A stretch of 64,000 bases of DNA, taken from the NCBI RefSeq assembly GCF_001857965.1, contig NZ_CP017774.1, positions 3,596,001-3,660,000 on the forward strand, read 5' to 3'. Below the pieces are notes generated by a model. It made no database searches. It saw only the letters and a list, made by a program, of their open reading frames with translations, and was not told the DNA's origin. The translations under genes and the position numbers were made by a program. How positions within the stretch are numbered: the stretch's first letter is position 1; each line of letters starts with the position of its first letter. Shown here in pieces: positions 1-8,010 of this stretch. Origin of the DNA: Flavobacterium commune (GTDB taxonomy: Bacteria; Bacteroidota; Bacteroidia; Flavobacteriales; Flavobacteriaceae).

Positions 1-669
1 AGAATGTGCAATAGAAACTATTAATTGAAATAAAAAAATGATTGTTATTTTTCCCAGCTACTGAACAAAATAAAAAAGGGAAATTAACAACAAACAACAT
101 AATCTTATAAATAAACCTAAGGAAAAACAATTCTATGCTGTTTATTTAAACCTTTGCCGCCCCTGACTTTCGATGACCATGACAAATGAAGGAAGAGCCA
201 TAATGATGGAACATGTTGCTTATTGGACTGAAAAATGAATCCTCGACCGCACAGATATATTCATGCAACGATAGTCTGGAAATGTTTTCCGTGCCCGCAA
301 CAGTGAGTAAAAAATGTAATCTAAATTACTTTGTCGAGTTACTTACGGAGATTCCTCCTTCGTCGGAAAGACAAGATTGCGGGAATAGTTTCTTTTTTAA
401 CTCGATGAAAGCAATTGTCCCAACATTTTAGTTCTAATAATTCCCAGAAACTAATAAAATTAGCCCACCCGGTGATACGTTAACTCAAGAAACATACTAA
501 ACAAAAACACACTAAAAATCAACAACTTAATTAATTCAAAAACAGTTCTGTATCGATATTTTCATTAATTTAATGCTAGAATACAAAATCATTTAATATC
601 AAAAAAAATGAATCCACCAGAGTAGCCGAAAACTGCATATTGAAAGAGTAGGCAACAAATATTTAGGTC
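1..669. other. Gene-poor left end, no convincing CDS
   Basis: About 670 bases without a gene I can support. The stretch is AT-rich with long A and T runs. A 72-codon open frame at 213-431 has no signal peptide, no recognisable domain and runs through a palindromic element, so I do not call it. The only structured item I see is the inverted repeat at 334-405. Confidence 0.6.
334..405. repeat. Short palindromic intergenic element, copy 1
   Basis: Terminal 7-nt inverted repeats TCGAGTT (334-340) and AACTCGA (399-405) enclose a core with GAGATTCCTCCTTCGTCGG. The layout and the core resemble the element at 1211-1260 (inverted ends, GAGATGCTTCCTTTGTCAACGG-like core). Seen directly: the arms and the partial core similarity. 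Inferred: a dispersed REP-like repeat family. The function is unknown. Confidence 0.4.
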
Positions 670-1077
670 ATGAAAAAAATTACATTATCTCTTTCAATGT
701 TGTTTTTCATTGTAAATTCTTTTTGTCAAACACAAACTACAACATTTTCGAAAGAATACTATTTAGAAAAAAGTAAAAAGCAAAAAAAAACAGGATGGAT
801 AGTACTGGGAACTGGTTTAGGAATTGCTGCAATTGGTGGATTGGTACAATTGAGTAATTCAAACTCAAGCTCTTGGAATTTCGATTTTACCGGAGCTTAC
901 ATTGCTATAGGTGGAGGTGTTTTGTCACTAGCCAGCATTCCTTGCTTTGTGAGTGCCGCAAAAAATAAAAAAATGGCTGTTGCCTTAACTATTGATAATC
1001 AAAATATCCTACTTCCTCAAGACAATAGTTTCACTTTTAAAAAACAACCTTCACTCTGTTTAAGGATTGAATTATAA
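670..1077 (+). CDS. Small secreted or membrane protein of unknown function
   Basis: 135 residues. The first 19 or so residues form a signal peptide (MKK, hydrophobic stretch, then C-Q). Two further Gly/Ala/Ile-rich hydrophobic stretches follow, around residues 42-62 and 75-95, which suggests a small envelope protein with two membrane segments. The last 40 residues are polar and carry no motif I recognise. The ATG at 670 starts the signal peptide directly, so the start is well supported. The gene stands alone: the palindromic elements at 334-405 and 1211-1260 lie on either side and the kinase gene begins 310 bases downstream. I do not recognise the family and propose no function. Confidence 0.6.
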   Translation: MKKITLSLSMLFFIVNSFCQTQTTTFSKEYYLEKSKKQKKTGWIVLGTGLGIAAIGGLVQLSNSNSSSWNFDFTGAYIAIGGGVLSLASIPCFVSAAKNKKMAVALTIDNQNILLPQDNSFTFKKQPSLCLRIEL

Positions 1078-1390
1078 TAAATTAAAGATATTCCCCTCCT
1101 TTAGATATGTTCAAACCTTAGTAGCACTACTGCACGAAATAAAATTCGACAAACTCAATCCTTTAGTGTGGTAAATTTATAAATCGATGCAGAGTATTCA
1201 CTACTAGCGCAACTTGACGAGATGCTTCCTTTGTCAACGGGATAACTTTGTGGTCAAGTTAAGGTCGAAAATTGTATTTCCCAACTCTTAACTTCCATCT
1301 TCTAACTCCCCAACATTTAAAGAATTTAGTGTTATCTTTATGACTTGAATCCGATATATTCAAACAACTTTATCTTTAAAATAGATTTTA
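1078..1390. other. Intergenic stretch before the histidine kinase gene
   Basis: 313 bases without a gene. It holds the palindromic element at 1211-1260 and, nearer the kinase gene, two TATCTTTA sequences (one around 1334, one around 1371) that differ by one base from the Bacteroidota -7 consensus TAnnTTTG. Neither has a clear TTG at the right distance, so I do not call a promoter. Confidence 0.5.
1211..1260. repeat. Short palindromic intergenic element, copy 2
   Basis: Perfect 8-nt inverted ends AACTTGAC (1211-1218) and GTCAAGTT (1253-1260) around a 34-nt core. The core is similar to that of the element at 334-405. It could fold into a hairpin but lacks a following T-run, so it does not look like a terminator. 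Confidence 0.45.
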
Positions 1391-3046
1391 ATGAACATCA
1401 AAACATTAATACTGATTATAATTAATAGTTTAATTGCATTGGTAATTGCTTTATTGTCTTTTTCTTCATACCAACAGTTTTCAAACGTTTTAAACGATCG
1501 TATTTTGCTGCAATTAAATTCTATTAAAACCCTCAAGCAAAACCAGATTGAACATGTATTAAAATCAGAATGGGAACGATTTGAAGCTTCCGAATTGTAC
1601 AACCAAAACATTGACACTACCGTATTAAAGCTTCCGGATAGTATTAAAAACAACAATGGAATTTACGATTTTACAGCCTACCATGTAGCTAAAAAAACAA
1701 CAATAGGTTTTATCGCCCAGTCAAAAAAGGGTACGAAGATTAAAATTTTTGATTACAACAAAATAAAAAAAATACTTCTGGAACGTACAGGAATGGGTGA
1801 CAGTGGCGAATCCTACCTTGTTGGCGAAGATTTCCGAATGCGTTCTCAATCTCGTTTTTATCCAAACAAAATTCCTCACACTATAGTGGTGAAAACCAAA
1901 GGCGTGACCAATGCTTTTAAAGGTATAAATGGCAGAGGTGTTTTTGAAGATTACAGGGGCATTGATGTATATAGTGTGTACAGTCTGATAGTAGTAGGAA
2001 ACCTAAAGATGGTTATTCTGTCTGAAATAGATGTGGATGAGGTTACGATTCCGTTAAAAGAATTGAAGGAAAGACTTGCAGCTTTAACTCTTGGAATTTT
2101 TTTACTGGCTGTTATGCTTTCTCTTTTCCTGACAAGAATTATTACCAACCCAATTAAAAATATGCAAAAAAGTCTCCGAATTATGGCAGAAGGAGACTAT
2201 AACCAAACCAATGAATTTATAAAAAATTCGAAGGAAATAAAGGAAATGTTTGACGCCTTGGCCAATTTGAAAGCTTCTTTGCAAGGTGCCGTAAAATTCT
2301 CTGATGATATTGGAAAAATGAATTTACATAGCGATTTTAAACCTAAAAGTTCTAATGATTTGCTTGGAAAAAGCCTTTTAGCAATGAGAGATAAGTTGAT
2401 AGAGTTTAGAAATAATGAAGAAAATACCCGAATACTATCCAAACGGATGCTGGTAAACGGTATGGAAGATGAAAGGCGCCGACTTTCGCGAGAGCTCCAT
2501 GATGGTGTAGGTCCTTATTTAACATCATTAAAACACTACATTGAGAATAGGGTTCAAAATGAATCGAAAAAAGCAGAAATGAAAAAAATAGTGGACGACA
2601 CCATTGCTGAAATCAGATTGATGTCAAATGCCTTGATGCCTGCCTCAATAGATGATTTTGGAATTGGAGTTACCTTAACCAACTTTATCGAAAGCCTAAA
2701 AAAATCAACAACTGTAACTATTCAATACGAAGATTTAACCCAACAGGAAAATTCTAATATTACAAACCATCAGGCGATTAATCTTTTTAGAATAAGCCAG
2801 GAACTGATTAATAATTCATTAAAACATGCTAATGCAAAAAATATCAGGATTACACTTTCGGAATTTGATGAATTTATTTCTCTTTTTTATTTTGATGATG
2901 GTATTGGTTTTGATATCAAAACTGTTAAATTAGGTTTAGGAATTACTAACATCAAAGAACGTGTAGAAATTTGCAATGGTACAATTACCATCAATGCAAA
3001 TCCCGGAAATACAACTTTTGAAATTGAATTACCCGTAGAATTATGA
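1391..3046 (+). CDS. Sensor histidine kinase, NarL/HisKA_3 type
   Basis: 551 residues; the membrane sensor of a two-component pair. A transmembrane segment at about 5-25, an extracytoplasmic region of roughly 200 residues containing a GDSGESYLVGEDFRMRSQSR stretch typical of Cache-like sensor domains, a second membrane segment at about 230-250, and a HAMP linker (about 250-300). The dimerisation domain is of the HisKA_3 type, with phospho-acceptor H370 in RELHDGVGP, followed by an ATPase domain with the N box (ELINNSLKHA), a DDGIGFD G1 box and a GLGITNIKERV G2 box. The stop overlaps the regulator's start by 4 nt (ATGA), so the two are translationally coupled. The ligand cannot be read from the sequence. 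Confidence 0.9.
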   Translation: MNIKTLILIIINSLIALVIALLSFSSYQQFSNVLNDRILLQLNSIKTLKQNQIEHVLKSEWERFEASELYNQNIDTTVLKLPDSIKNNNGIYDFTAYHVAKKTTIGFIAQSKKGTKIKIFDYNKIKKILLERTGMGDSGESYLVGEDFRMRSQSRFYPNKIPHTIVVKTKGVTNAFKGINGRGVFEDYRGIDVYSVYSLIVVGNLKMVILSEIDVDEVTIPLKELKERLAALTLGIFLLAVMLSLFLTRIITNPIKNMQKSLRIMAEGDYNQTNEFIKNSKEIKEMFDALANLKASLQGAVKFSDDIGKMNLHSDFKPKSSNDLLGKSLLAMRDKLIEFRNNEENTRILSKRMLVNGMEDERRRLSRELHDGVGPYLTSLKHYIENRVQNESKKAEMKKIVDDTIAEIRLMSNALMPASIDDFGIGVTLTNFIESLKKSTTVTIQYEDLTQQENSNITNHQAINLFRISQELINNSLKHANAKNIRITLSEFDEFISLFYFDDGIGFDIKTVKLGLGITNIKERVEICNGTITINANPGNTTFEIELPVEL

Positions 3047-3675
3047 ACGAAATCAAATTAATAATAGCTGATGATCATGAGCTTTTTAGAAACGGACTTG
3101 CAGAACTGTTAAGAAAACATGACGATATAAAAATAGTTAAAAGTGTTGGGGATGGCATTGAATTTATGGAGCTTATCAACAGCCAATTAGAGGCTGATAT
3201 TGTATTACTGGACATTACTATGCCCAAAATGGATGGTTTTCAGGTTTTAAAAGAATTAAAAACCTTAAATTCTGATATAAAACCTATTGTAATTTCGATG
3301 CACAATGATGGAAATTACATTGCAAAATGCGCTAAAATGGGTGCTTTCGGATATCTATTAAAAAACACAGATGAAGCCGAATTAATCCTTGCAATAAGGA
3401 GCGTTTATAATGGAAAAAAATATTTTAGTGCTGAAATTTCTGAAAAAATGATAAACTTTATGTCAACACAAAGCATCAGTGAAAATGTTTTATCCAATAA
3501 GGAAACCGAAGTTTTAGGATTAATTGCTAAGGGGTTAACAACTAAAGAAATTGCTACTAAACTATTTGTAAGTTCCCGCACCATAGAAACTCATCGTGCC
3601 AATGTTTTAAAAAAGTTAGAAGTAAAAAATACCGCCGAACTCATTAAAAAAGCAACAAAAATGAATTTAGTATAA
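3043..3675 (+). CDS. LuxR/NarL-family response regulator
   Basis: 210 residues. An N-terminal receiver domain has the acidic pair at D10-D11, phospho-acceptor D57 in LLDITMPKMDG and the conserved Lys in LLKN. The C-terminal LuxR-type helix-turn-helix (about 148-205) carries the usual SNKETEVLGLIAKGLTTKEI and SSRTIETHRANVLKKL motifs. It is the partner of the upstream kinase, with which it overlaps by 4 nt. Regulators of this class bind short inverted repeats as dimers, and a perfect 8+8 palindrome begins five bases after its stop codon, upstream of the GPAYKN protein gene. Control of that gene is an inference. Confidence 0.92.
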   Translation: MNEIKLIIADDHELFRNGLAELLRKHDDIKIVKSVGDGIEFMELINSQLEADIVLLDITMPKMDGFQVLKELKTLNSDIKPIVISMHNDGNYIAKCAKMGAFGYLLKNTDEAELILAIRSVYNGKKYFSAEISEKMINFMSTQSISENVLSNKETEVLGLIAKGLTTKEIATKLFVSSRTIETHRANVLKKLEVKNTAELIKKATKMNLV

Positions 3676-3679
3676 AAAT

Positions 3680-3697
3680 ATCCGTATAAATACGGAT
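3680..3697. promoter_or_regulatory. Perfect palindrome, candidate operator
   Basis: ATCCGTAT, two bases, ATACGGAT: an 8+8 perfect inverted repeat just after the response-regulator stop and about 80 bases before the next start codon. No T-run follows, so a terminator is unlikely. The size and symmetry suit a dimeric LuxR-type regulator; binding is inferred. Confidence 0.4.
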
Positions 3698-3776
3698 GCA
3701 AATTGGGTAAATTCACATAATACTAAAACCCTATTACTGATTGTAAATTTATAAAAAACAATAAACAGTAATAGTT

Positions 3777-4097
3777 ATGAAAAATATAGCATTAATATTA
3801 GGAGTTTTATTAATTTCATTTAGTGCATTTGCACAAGAGGAAAGTAATGTAAAACAAAGTGATTTAAAAGGTCCAGCTTATAAGAATTACAAACATTGGA
3901 TGCACAAAACAGTGCCTACCAAAATATATTCAGAAAACAACAAAACATCACTTCAAGGACCTGCATACAAAAACCAACAACCGGGGAGAAATACTTCTAG
4001 CCAAGACTTGGTTGAAGTGAAAATAGGTGATTCTGAAAGACAAAAGTTGACTGGACCTGCATACAAAAACCATGGTCCATGGAGTAAAAAAGGTTAA
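3777..4097 (+). CDS. Small secreted protein with three GPAYKN repeats
   Basis: 106 residues. Residues 1-20 are a clear signal peptide (hydrophobic stretch ending FSAFA-Q), so the start is secure and the product is exported. The mature part contains three copies of a motif L-x-G-P-A-Y-K-N, with GPAYKN at residues 32-37, 61-66 and 93-98 (spacing 29 and 32). The first and third copies are followed by an aromatic Trp at about +4 (KHW, GPW). The rest is polar and rich in Lys, Ser and Asn, without Cys and without a known domain. It lies downstream of a kinase-regulator pair and a palindrome, which suggests it may be that system's target. A hairpin terminator follows at 4178. The function is unknown. 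Confidence 0.7.
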   Translation: MKNIALILGVLLISFSAFAQEESNVKQSDLKGPAYKNYKHWMHKTVPTKIYSENNKTSLQGPAYKNQQPGRNTSSQDLVEVKIGDSERQKLTGPAYKNHGPWSKKG

Positions 4098-4177
4098 CAT
4101 CTGACTAACTGAATGAGATCGTTTAGAGATTTATCTCTATCTAAAATCTGATTCAATTGACGATTACAAAACTAAAG

Positions 4178-4215
4178 AGGCTGTCTGAAAAGTAATTTTC
4201 GGGCAGCCTTTATTT
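4178..4215. terminator. Bidirectional hairpin terminator
   Basis: A 14-bp stem (4178-4191 with 4196-4209, including two G-U pairs) around a GTAA loop, followed by a T-rich run. It separates the GPAYKN gene from the convergent acetyltransferase gene. Confidence 0.7.
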
Positions 4216-4291
4216 TTGTTCCCCTACTAGTCTTGCAAACACAATTCTATTGATCTTCCAGCCTGAATGACTCATTTAATACTATTCTAAA

Positions 4292-4786
4292 CTACATCTC
4301 CTTCTCCATAACATAATCCTCCATTAAATAACCGTACTCTAATTCAATATCTATTTCTTCAACAATTTCGAAGCCTAATTTTTGATAAAAAGTTAATGCT
4401 TTATTAAAACGATTAACATTTAACAAAAGAGAATTTGATTTGTTTTCTTTAGCAAATTGAGCTATCGAATCAATTAATAATTTACCGATTCCTTTTCCTT
4501 GAGTTTCAGGAAGAATATAAATTTTATGGATTTTTGTAGTATTTTCATTTTTATGATTATGTTCGAAAGAAGCAAAACCCAAACAAATATCATTTTCTTT
4601 TGCAAGAATAAATTCATGTCCATTTTCTATATTAGCCAGCAAAGCACTTTCTGAATAGAACGCATCGAGCATGTATTCTAATTGTGCTGAAGATAAAATT
4701 TCGCCATAGGTAAGCGGCCAGGTTTTATGCGCTATTTCGGTAATAGTTTTTAAGTCGGCTACAGTAGCTTTAACAATATGTATCAT
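4292..4786 (-). CDS. GNAT-family N-acetyltransferase
   Basis: 164 residues, the usual length for a single-domain GNAT enzyme. The acetyl-CoA binding motif A is plain: IYILPETQGKGIGKLLI (about 90-105) with Q/R-x-x-G-x-G/A as QGKGIG at 96-101. The C-terminal NVNRFNKALTFYQKLGFE is the typical motif B region. The acceptor substrate cannot be told from the sequence. The gene starts three bases after the guaC stop on the same strand, so the two are probably cotranscribed; whether the enzyme acts in nucleotide metabolism is unknown. Confidence 0.85.
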   Translation of the reverse strand: MIHIVKATVADLKTITEIAHKTWPLTYGEILSSAQLEYMLDAFYSESALLANIENGHEFILAKENDICLGFASFEHNHKNENTTKIHKIYILPETQGKGIGKLLIDSIAQFAKENKSNSLLLNVNRFNKALTFYQKLGFEIVEEIDIELEYGYLMEDYVMEKEM

Positions 4787-4789
4787 TGG

Positions 4790-5833
4790 TTATTCATTCG
4801 TAAAAACTCTGTTTTCCTGTTCGCTTACACGTATAAAAGTAGTTCTTTTAGTCAACTCTTTTAGTCGAGAGGCACCCACATAAGTACAGCTGCTTCGTAA
4901 ACCTCCCAAAATATCTAAAACGGTATCCACCACATCTCCTTTAAAAGGAATTTTCACTACCTTTCCTTCACTCGCTCTATATTCGGCAACGCCACCTACA
5001 TGTTTTTTCATGGCCGTGGCAGAACTCATGCCATAAAATTGTTTGTACTTTTTACCATTAATTTCCAATAGTTCTCCCCCACTTTCGGTATGTCCGGCAA
5101 GCATTCCGCCAAGCATAACAAAATCAGAACCGGCACCAAAGGCTTTTGCTATATCGCCCGGAGTCGTACAACCACCATCACTGATAATATGACCTCCCAA
5201 TCCATGAGCTGCATCGGCACATTCTATAATTGCCGAAAGCTGCGGATAACCCACACCCGTTTTTATTCGGGTAGTACAAACCGAACCGGGACCAATGCCT
5301 ACTTTTATAATATCAGCACCAGCCAAGAGCAATTCTTCTACCATTTCGCCAGTAACCACATTCCCGGCAATAATTACTTTGTCGGGAAATTGTTTTCGGG
5401 TTTGTTTCAAGAAGTTCACAAAATGCTCCGAATACCCATTGGCAACATCAATACAGATAAATTTCAATAATGGATTAGCGGTAATAATTTCGATTACCTT
5501 TTTGAAATCATTTTTTCCAGTTCCTGTACTAACGGCGATATAATCATAAAAATCAGGAGTCGCATCTTCAAGAAACACGTTCCATTCTGAAACCGAATAA
5601 TGCTTATGAATGGCAGTGAATAATTTATGCTTGGCTAATTCCTTAGCCATTTCAAAAGTCCCCACAGTATCCATATTAGCAGCCATAATAGGAATTCCAC
5701 TCCATTTGGTCGTGCTGTGCAAAAACTTAAATTCCCTATCTAAAGAAACCTCAGCTCTACTTTTTAACGTAGACCGTTTGGGTCTGATCATAACATCTTT
5801 AAAGCCTAATTTAAGATCGGTTTCTATTCGCAT
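4790..5833 (-). CDS. guaC: GMP reductase
   Basis: 347 residues from the ATG at 5833. It converts GMP to IMP with NADPH, a purine salvage step. The N-terminus [14 protein letters not shown] matches the start of the E. coli-type enzyme, so this ATG is preferred over an in-frame GTG three codons upstream. Catalytic C186 sits in the [11 protein letters not shown] loop shared by IMPDH and GMP reductases; NMDTVGTF and the GGCTTPGD phosphate-binding stretch are also present. There is no CBS domain pair, which argues for GMP reductase over IMP dehydrogenase. The length is typical of the family. The acetyltransferase gene follows after three bases. Confidence 0.95.
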   Translation of the reverse strand: MRIETDLKLGFKDVMIRPKRSTLKSRAEVSLDREFKFLHSTTKWSGIPIMAANMDTVGTFEMAKELAKHKLFTAIHKHYSVSEWNVFLEDATPDFYDYIAVSTGTGKNDFKKVIEIITANPLLKFICIDVANGYSEHFVNFLKQTRKQFPDKVIIAGNVVTGEMVEELLLAGADIIKVGIGPGSVCTTRIKTGVGYPQLSAIIECADAAHGLGGHIISDGGCTTPGDIAKAFGAGSDFVMLGGMLAGHTESGGELLEINGKKYKQFYGMSSATAMKKHVGGVAEYRASEGKVVKIPFKGDVVDTVLDILGGLRSSCTYVGASRLKELTKRTTFIRVSEQENRVFTNE

Positions 5834-5941
5834 AATTATCACTTTTTAATCGGTTATTGGAAAATAACTTTTATTATTCTTAAAAGTAATGAATTTTACG
5901 CGAGAATTATGCAATTAAAAAAGAGACTTATCAACTATATA

Positions 5942-6535
5942 TTAACCGTGAATGGTTTCGTTTTTTCCGTAATTAGAAATAATGGATTCTTCAAATTCCA
6001 ACCATTCTCTCCAACGTTTTTCGACATCAATTCCTTCGCCATATTTTCGGGCATAGGTAATAAAAGTAGTGTAATGTCCCGCTTCACTTTCCATCAATTC
6101 TCTGTAAAAAACAGCCAATTCTTCGTCCTGAATGTTTTCTGAAAGTACTTTGAAACGTTCGCAACTTCTGGCTTCAATCATTGCCGAAAAAAGCAATCTT
6201 TCAACCAAACCTGAAACTCGGCTTCCGTTTCCGCTTCTTTTCATGTATTGGTACAATTCGTTTACATAATCGTCTTTACGCTCGCGACCTAACTTTAATC
6301 CGCGTTTGATGATTAGATTATGTACCTGTTCGAAATGATCGATTTCTTCTTTGGCCAAAGCCAATAAATCTTTAACCAAATCCTGGTGTTCTGAATTATT
6401 GGTGATAATCGTAATGGCGTTGGTAGCTGCTTTTTGCTCGCACCAGGCATGATCGGTCAAGATTTCTTCTATGTTTTTCTCTACAATATTCACCCATCTT
6501 GGGTCGGTTGGTAATTGTAATCGTAATACGCCCAT
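5942..6535 (-). CDS. miaE: tRNA-(ms2io6A)-hydroxylase-like diiron protein
   Basis: 197 residues from the ATG at 6535; an in-frame ATG 11 codons upstream gives an extension with no family similarity. MiaE hydroxylates the isopentenyl side chain of ms2i6A37 in tRNA. The four-helix ferritin-like diiron fold shows in the repeated Glu/His motifs: DHAWCEQKA, EEIDHFEQVH (63-72), SAMIEARSCERF and ESEAGHY, which supply the Glu and His ligands. The gene lies downstream of glyA on the same strand with a strong hairpin between them, so it is probably transcribed separately. I am confident of the family, less so of the exact modified base. Confidence 0.85.
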   Translation of the reverse strand: MGVLRLQLPTDPRWVNIVEKNIEEILTDHAWCEQKAATNAITIITNNSEHQDLVKDLLALAKEEIDHFEQVHNLIIKRGLKLGRERKDDYVNELYQYMKRSGNGSRVSGLVERLLFSAMIEARSCERFKVLSENIQDEELAVFYRELMESEAGHYTTFITYARKYGEGIDVEKRWREWLEFEESIISNYGKNETIHG

Positions 6536-6567
6536 GTTTTTAGTCTTAAAAGTTAAATAGAAAAGCA

Positions 6568-6607
6568 AAAGTCGAAAGTCAAAATTATACTTTCGACTTT
6601 CGACTTT
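6568..6607 (-). terminator. Hairpin terminator of glyA
   Basis: A perfect 13-bp stem (AAAGTCGAAAGTC at 6568-6580 with its complement at 6595-6607) and a 14-nt loop. Read on the minus strand it follows the glyA stop and is followed by a T-rich tract. Confidence 0.7.
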
Positions 6608-6629
6608 AAAAAATTTGAATGTGTTATTT

Positions 6630-7904
6630 TTAGAAAACGAAAATAGCTCTTTCGCTCATCATTTCGTTTACTTCTTCAGCTACTTCTTCAATAACATCTT
6701 CGTTAGTATGATTTGTCAATACTTTATCAATCATAGCAACAATAGTTTCCATATCTTCTTCTACTAAACCACGAGTTGTGATTGCAGCAGTTCCCACACG
6801 GATACCAGAAGTAACAAATGGAGATTTGTCATCAAAAGGAACCATGTTTTTATTTACAGTGATTTCGGCTTTTACCAAAGCATTTTCAGCATCTTTTCCA
6901 GAAATCCCTTTGTTTCTTAAGTCAATTAACATCATGTGGTTATCAGTACCTCCAGAGATGATGTTGTATCCTCTTTTTACAAAAGCATCAGCCATTGCAT
7001 TAGCATTCTTTTGCAATTGACGAGCGTAAGTAAAGAACTCATCTTGTAAAGCCTCACCAAAAGCAACCGCTTTAGCAGCGATAATATGCATTAAAGGCCC
7101 TCCTTGATTCCCAGGGAAAACAGCTAAGTCTAATAAAGCAGACATCATTCTGATTTCACCTTTTGGAGTAGTTAATCCCCATGGATTTGGGAAATCTTTC
7201 CCCATCAAAATCAAACCACCACGAGGTCCACGTAAAGTTTTGTGAGTTGTAGTAGTTACAATATGACAGTGAGGAATTGGGTCATTCAATAATCCTTTAG
7301 CAATTAATCCGGCTGGATGCGAAATATCAGCCATTAAAATAGCACCAACACTATCAGCGATTTCTCTAAAACGAGCAAAATCCATATCACGAGAATAAGC
7401 CGAAGCTCCAGCGATGATTAATTTTGGCTGCTCTTTAGTAGCAATTTCCTGAATTTTATCATAGTCTAAACGACCTGTTTCTTTGTCAACTCCGTAAAAA
7501 ACAGGGTTGTAAACACGTCCTGAGAAGTTTACAGGAGAACCGTGAGTCAAGTGACCACCGTGAGATAAATCAAAACCTAAAATTTTGTCACCTGGTTTCA
7601 AACAAGCGTGAAACACAGACGCATTAGCCTGAGAACCTGAGTGAGGTTGAACATTAGCATACTCCGCTCCAAACAATTCTTTAGCTCTATCAATTGCAAT
7701 TTGCTCAACAATATCTACTACTTCACAACCTCCGTAATATCTTTTACCTGGGTATCCTTCTGCATATTTATTTGTCAAAACTGAACCAGCAGCTTCGATC
7801 ACCTCATCACTTACAAAGTTCTCAGAAGCAATAAGTTCTAATCCGTGTATTTGTCTGTCTTGTTCTTCAAGAATAAGTTCAAAAATTTGTTTGTCGCGTT
7901 GCAT
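6630..7904 (-). CDS. glyA: Serine hydroxymethyltransferase
   Basis: 424 residues, full length. This cytosolic PLP enzyme interconverts serine and glycine with tetrahydrofolate and is the main source of one-carbon units. The PLP lysine is K222 in the diagnostic [15 protein letters not shown] segment. D193 and H196 (ADISH) contact the cofactor, and SGSQAN (89-94) binds its phosphate. The N-terminal LELIASENF is also family-typical. It is divergent from fahA. A -7-like TATTTTTG lies on the minus strand at 7930-7937, without a good -33 partner. Confidence 0.97.
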   Translation of the reverse strand: MQRDKQIFELILEEQDRQIHGLELIASENFVSDEVIEAAGSVLTNKYAEGYPGKRYYGGCEVVDIVEQIAIDRAKELFGAEYANVQPHSGSQANASVFHACLKPGDKILGFDLSHGGHLTHGSPVNFSGRVYNPVFYGVDKETGRLDYDKIQEIATKEQPKLIIAGASAYSRDMDFARFREIADSVGAILMADISHPAGLIAKGLLNDPIPHCHIVTTTTHKTLRGPRGGLILMGKDFPNPWGLTTPKGEIRMMSALLDLAVFPGNQGGPLMHIIAAKAVAFGEALQDEFFTYARQLQKNANAMADAFVKRGYNIISGGTDNHMMLIDLRNKGISGKDAENALVKAEITVNKNMVPFDDKSPFVTSGIRVGTAAITTRGLVEEDMETIVAMIDKVLTNHTNEDVIEEVAEEVNEMMSERAIFVF

Positions 7905-7947
7905 TTTTTAGATTTTAAATAATTTAGCGCAAAAATACAAAAAAACG

Positions 7948-7978
7948 TTTGTTAAACAGTTAGATTATGATATATTTG
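7948..7978 (+). promoter_or_regulatory. Bacteroidota-type promoter for fahA
   Basis: TTTG at 7948-7951, then 19 bases, then TATATTTG at 7971-7978: an exact fit to the -33/-7 promoter of Bacteroidota (TTTG, N19, TAnnTTTG). Transcription would start near 7984, giving a leader of under 30 bases before the ATG at 8011. Confidence 0.75.
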
Positions 7979-8010
7979 ATATATAATTTTCAACAAAAAA
8001 TTAACAAAAT

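Noticed and set aside
213..431. A 72-codon plus-strand open frame in the left gene-poor region
   Set aside because: It runs through the palindromic element, shows no signal peptide or domain, and has an amino acid make-up unlike the neighbouring proteins.
5090..5470. A 126-codon frame antisense to guaC
   Set aside because: It is a shadow frame of an intact, strongly conserved gene.
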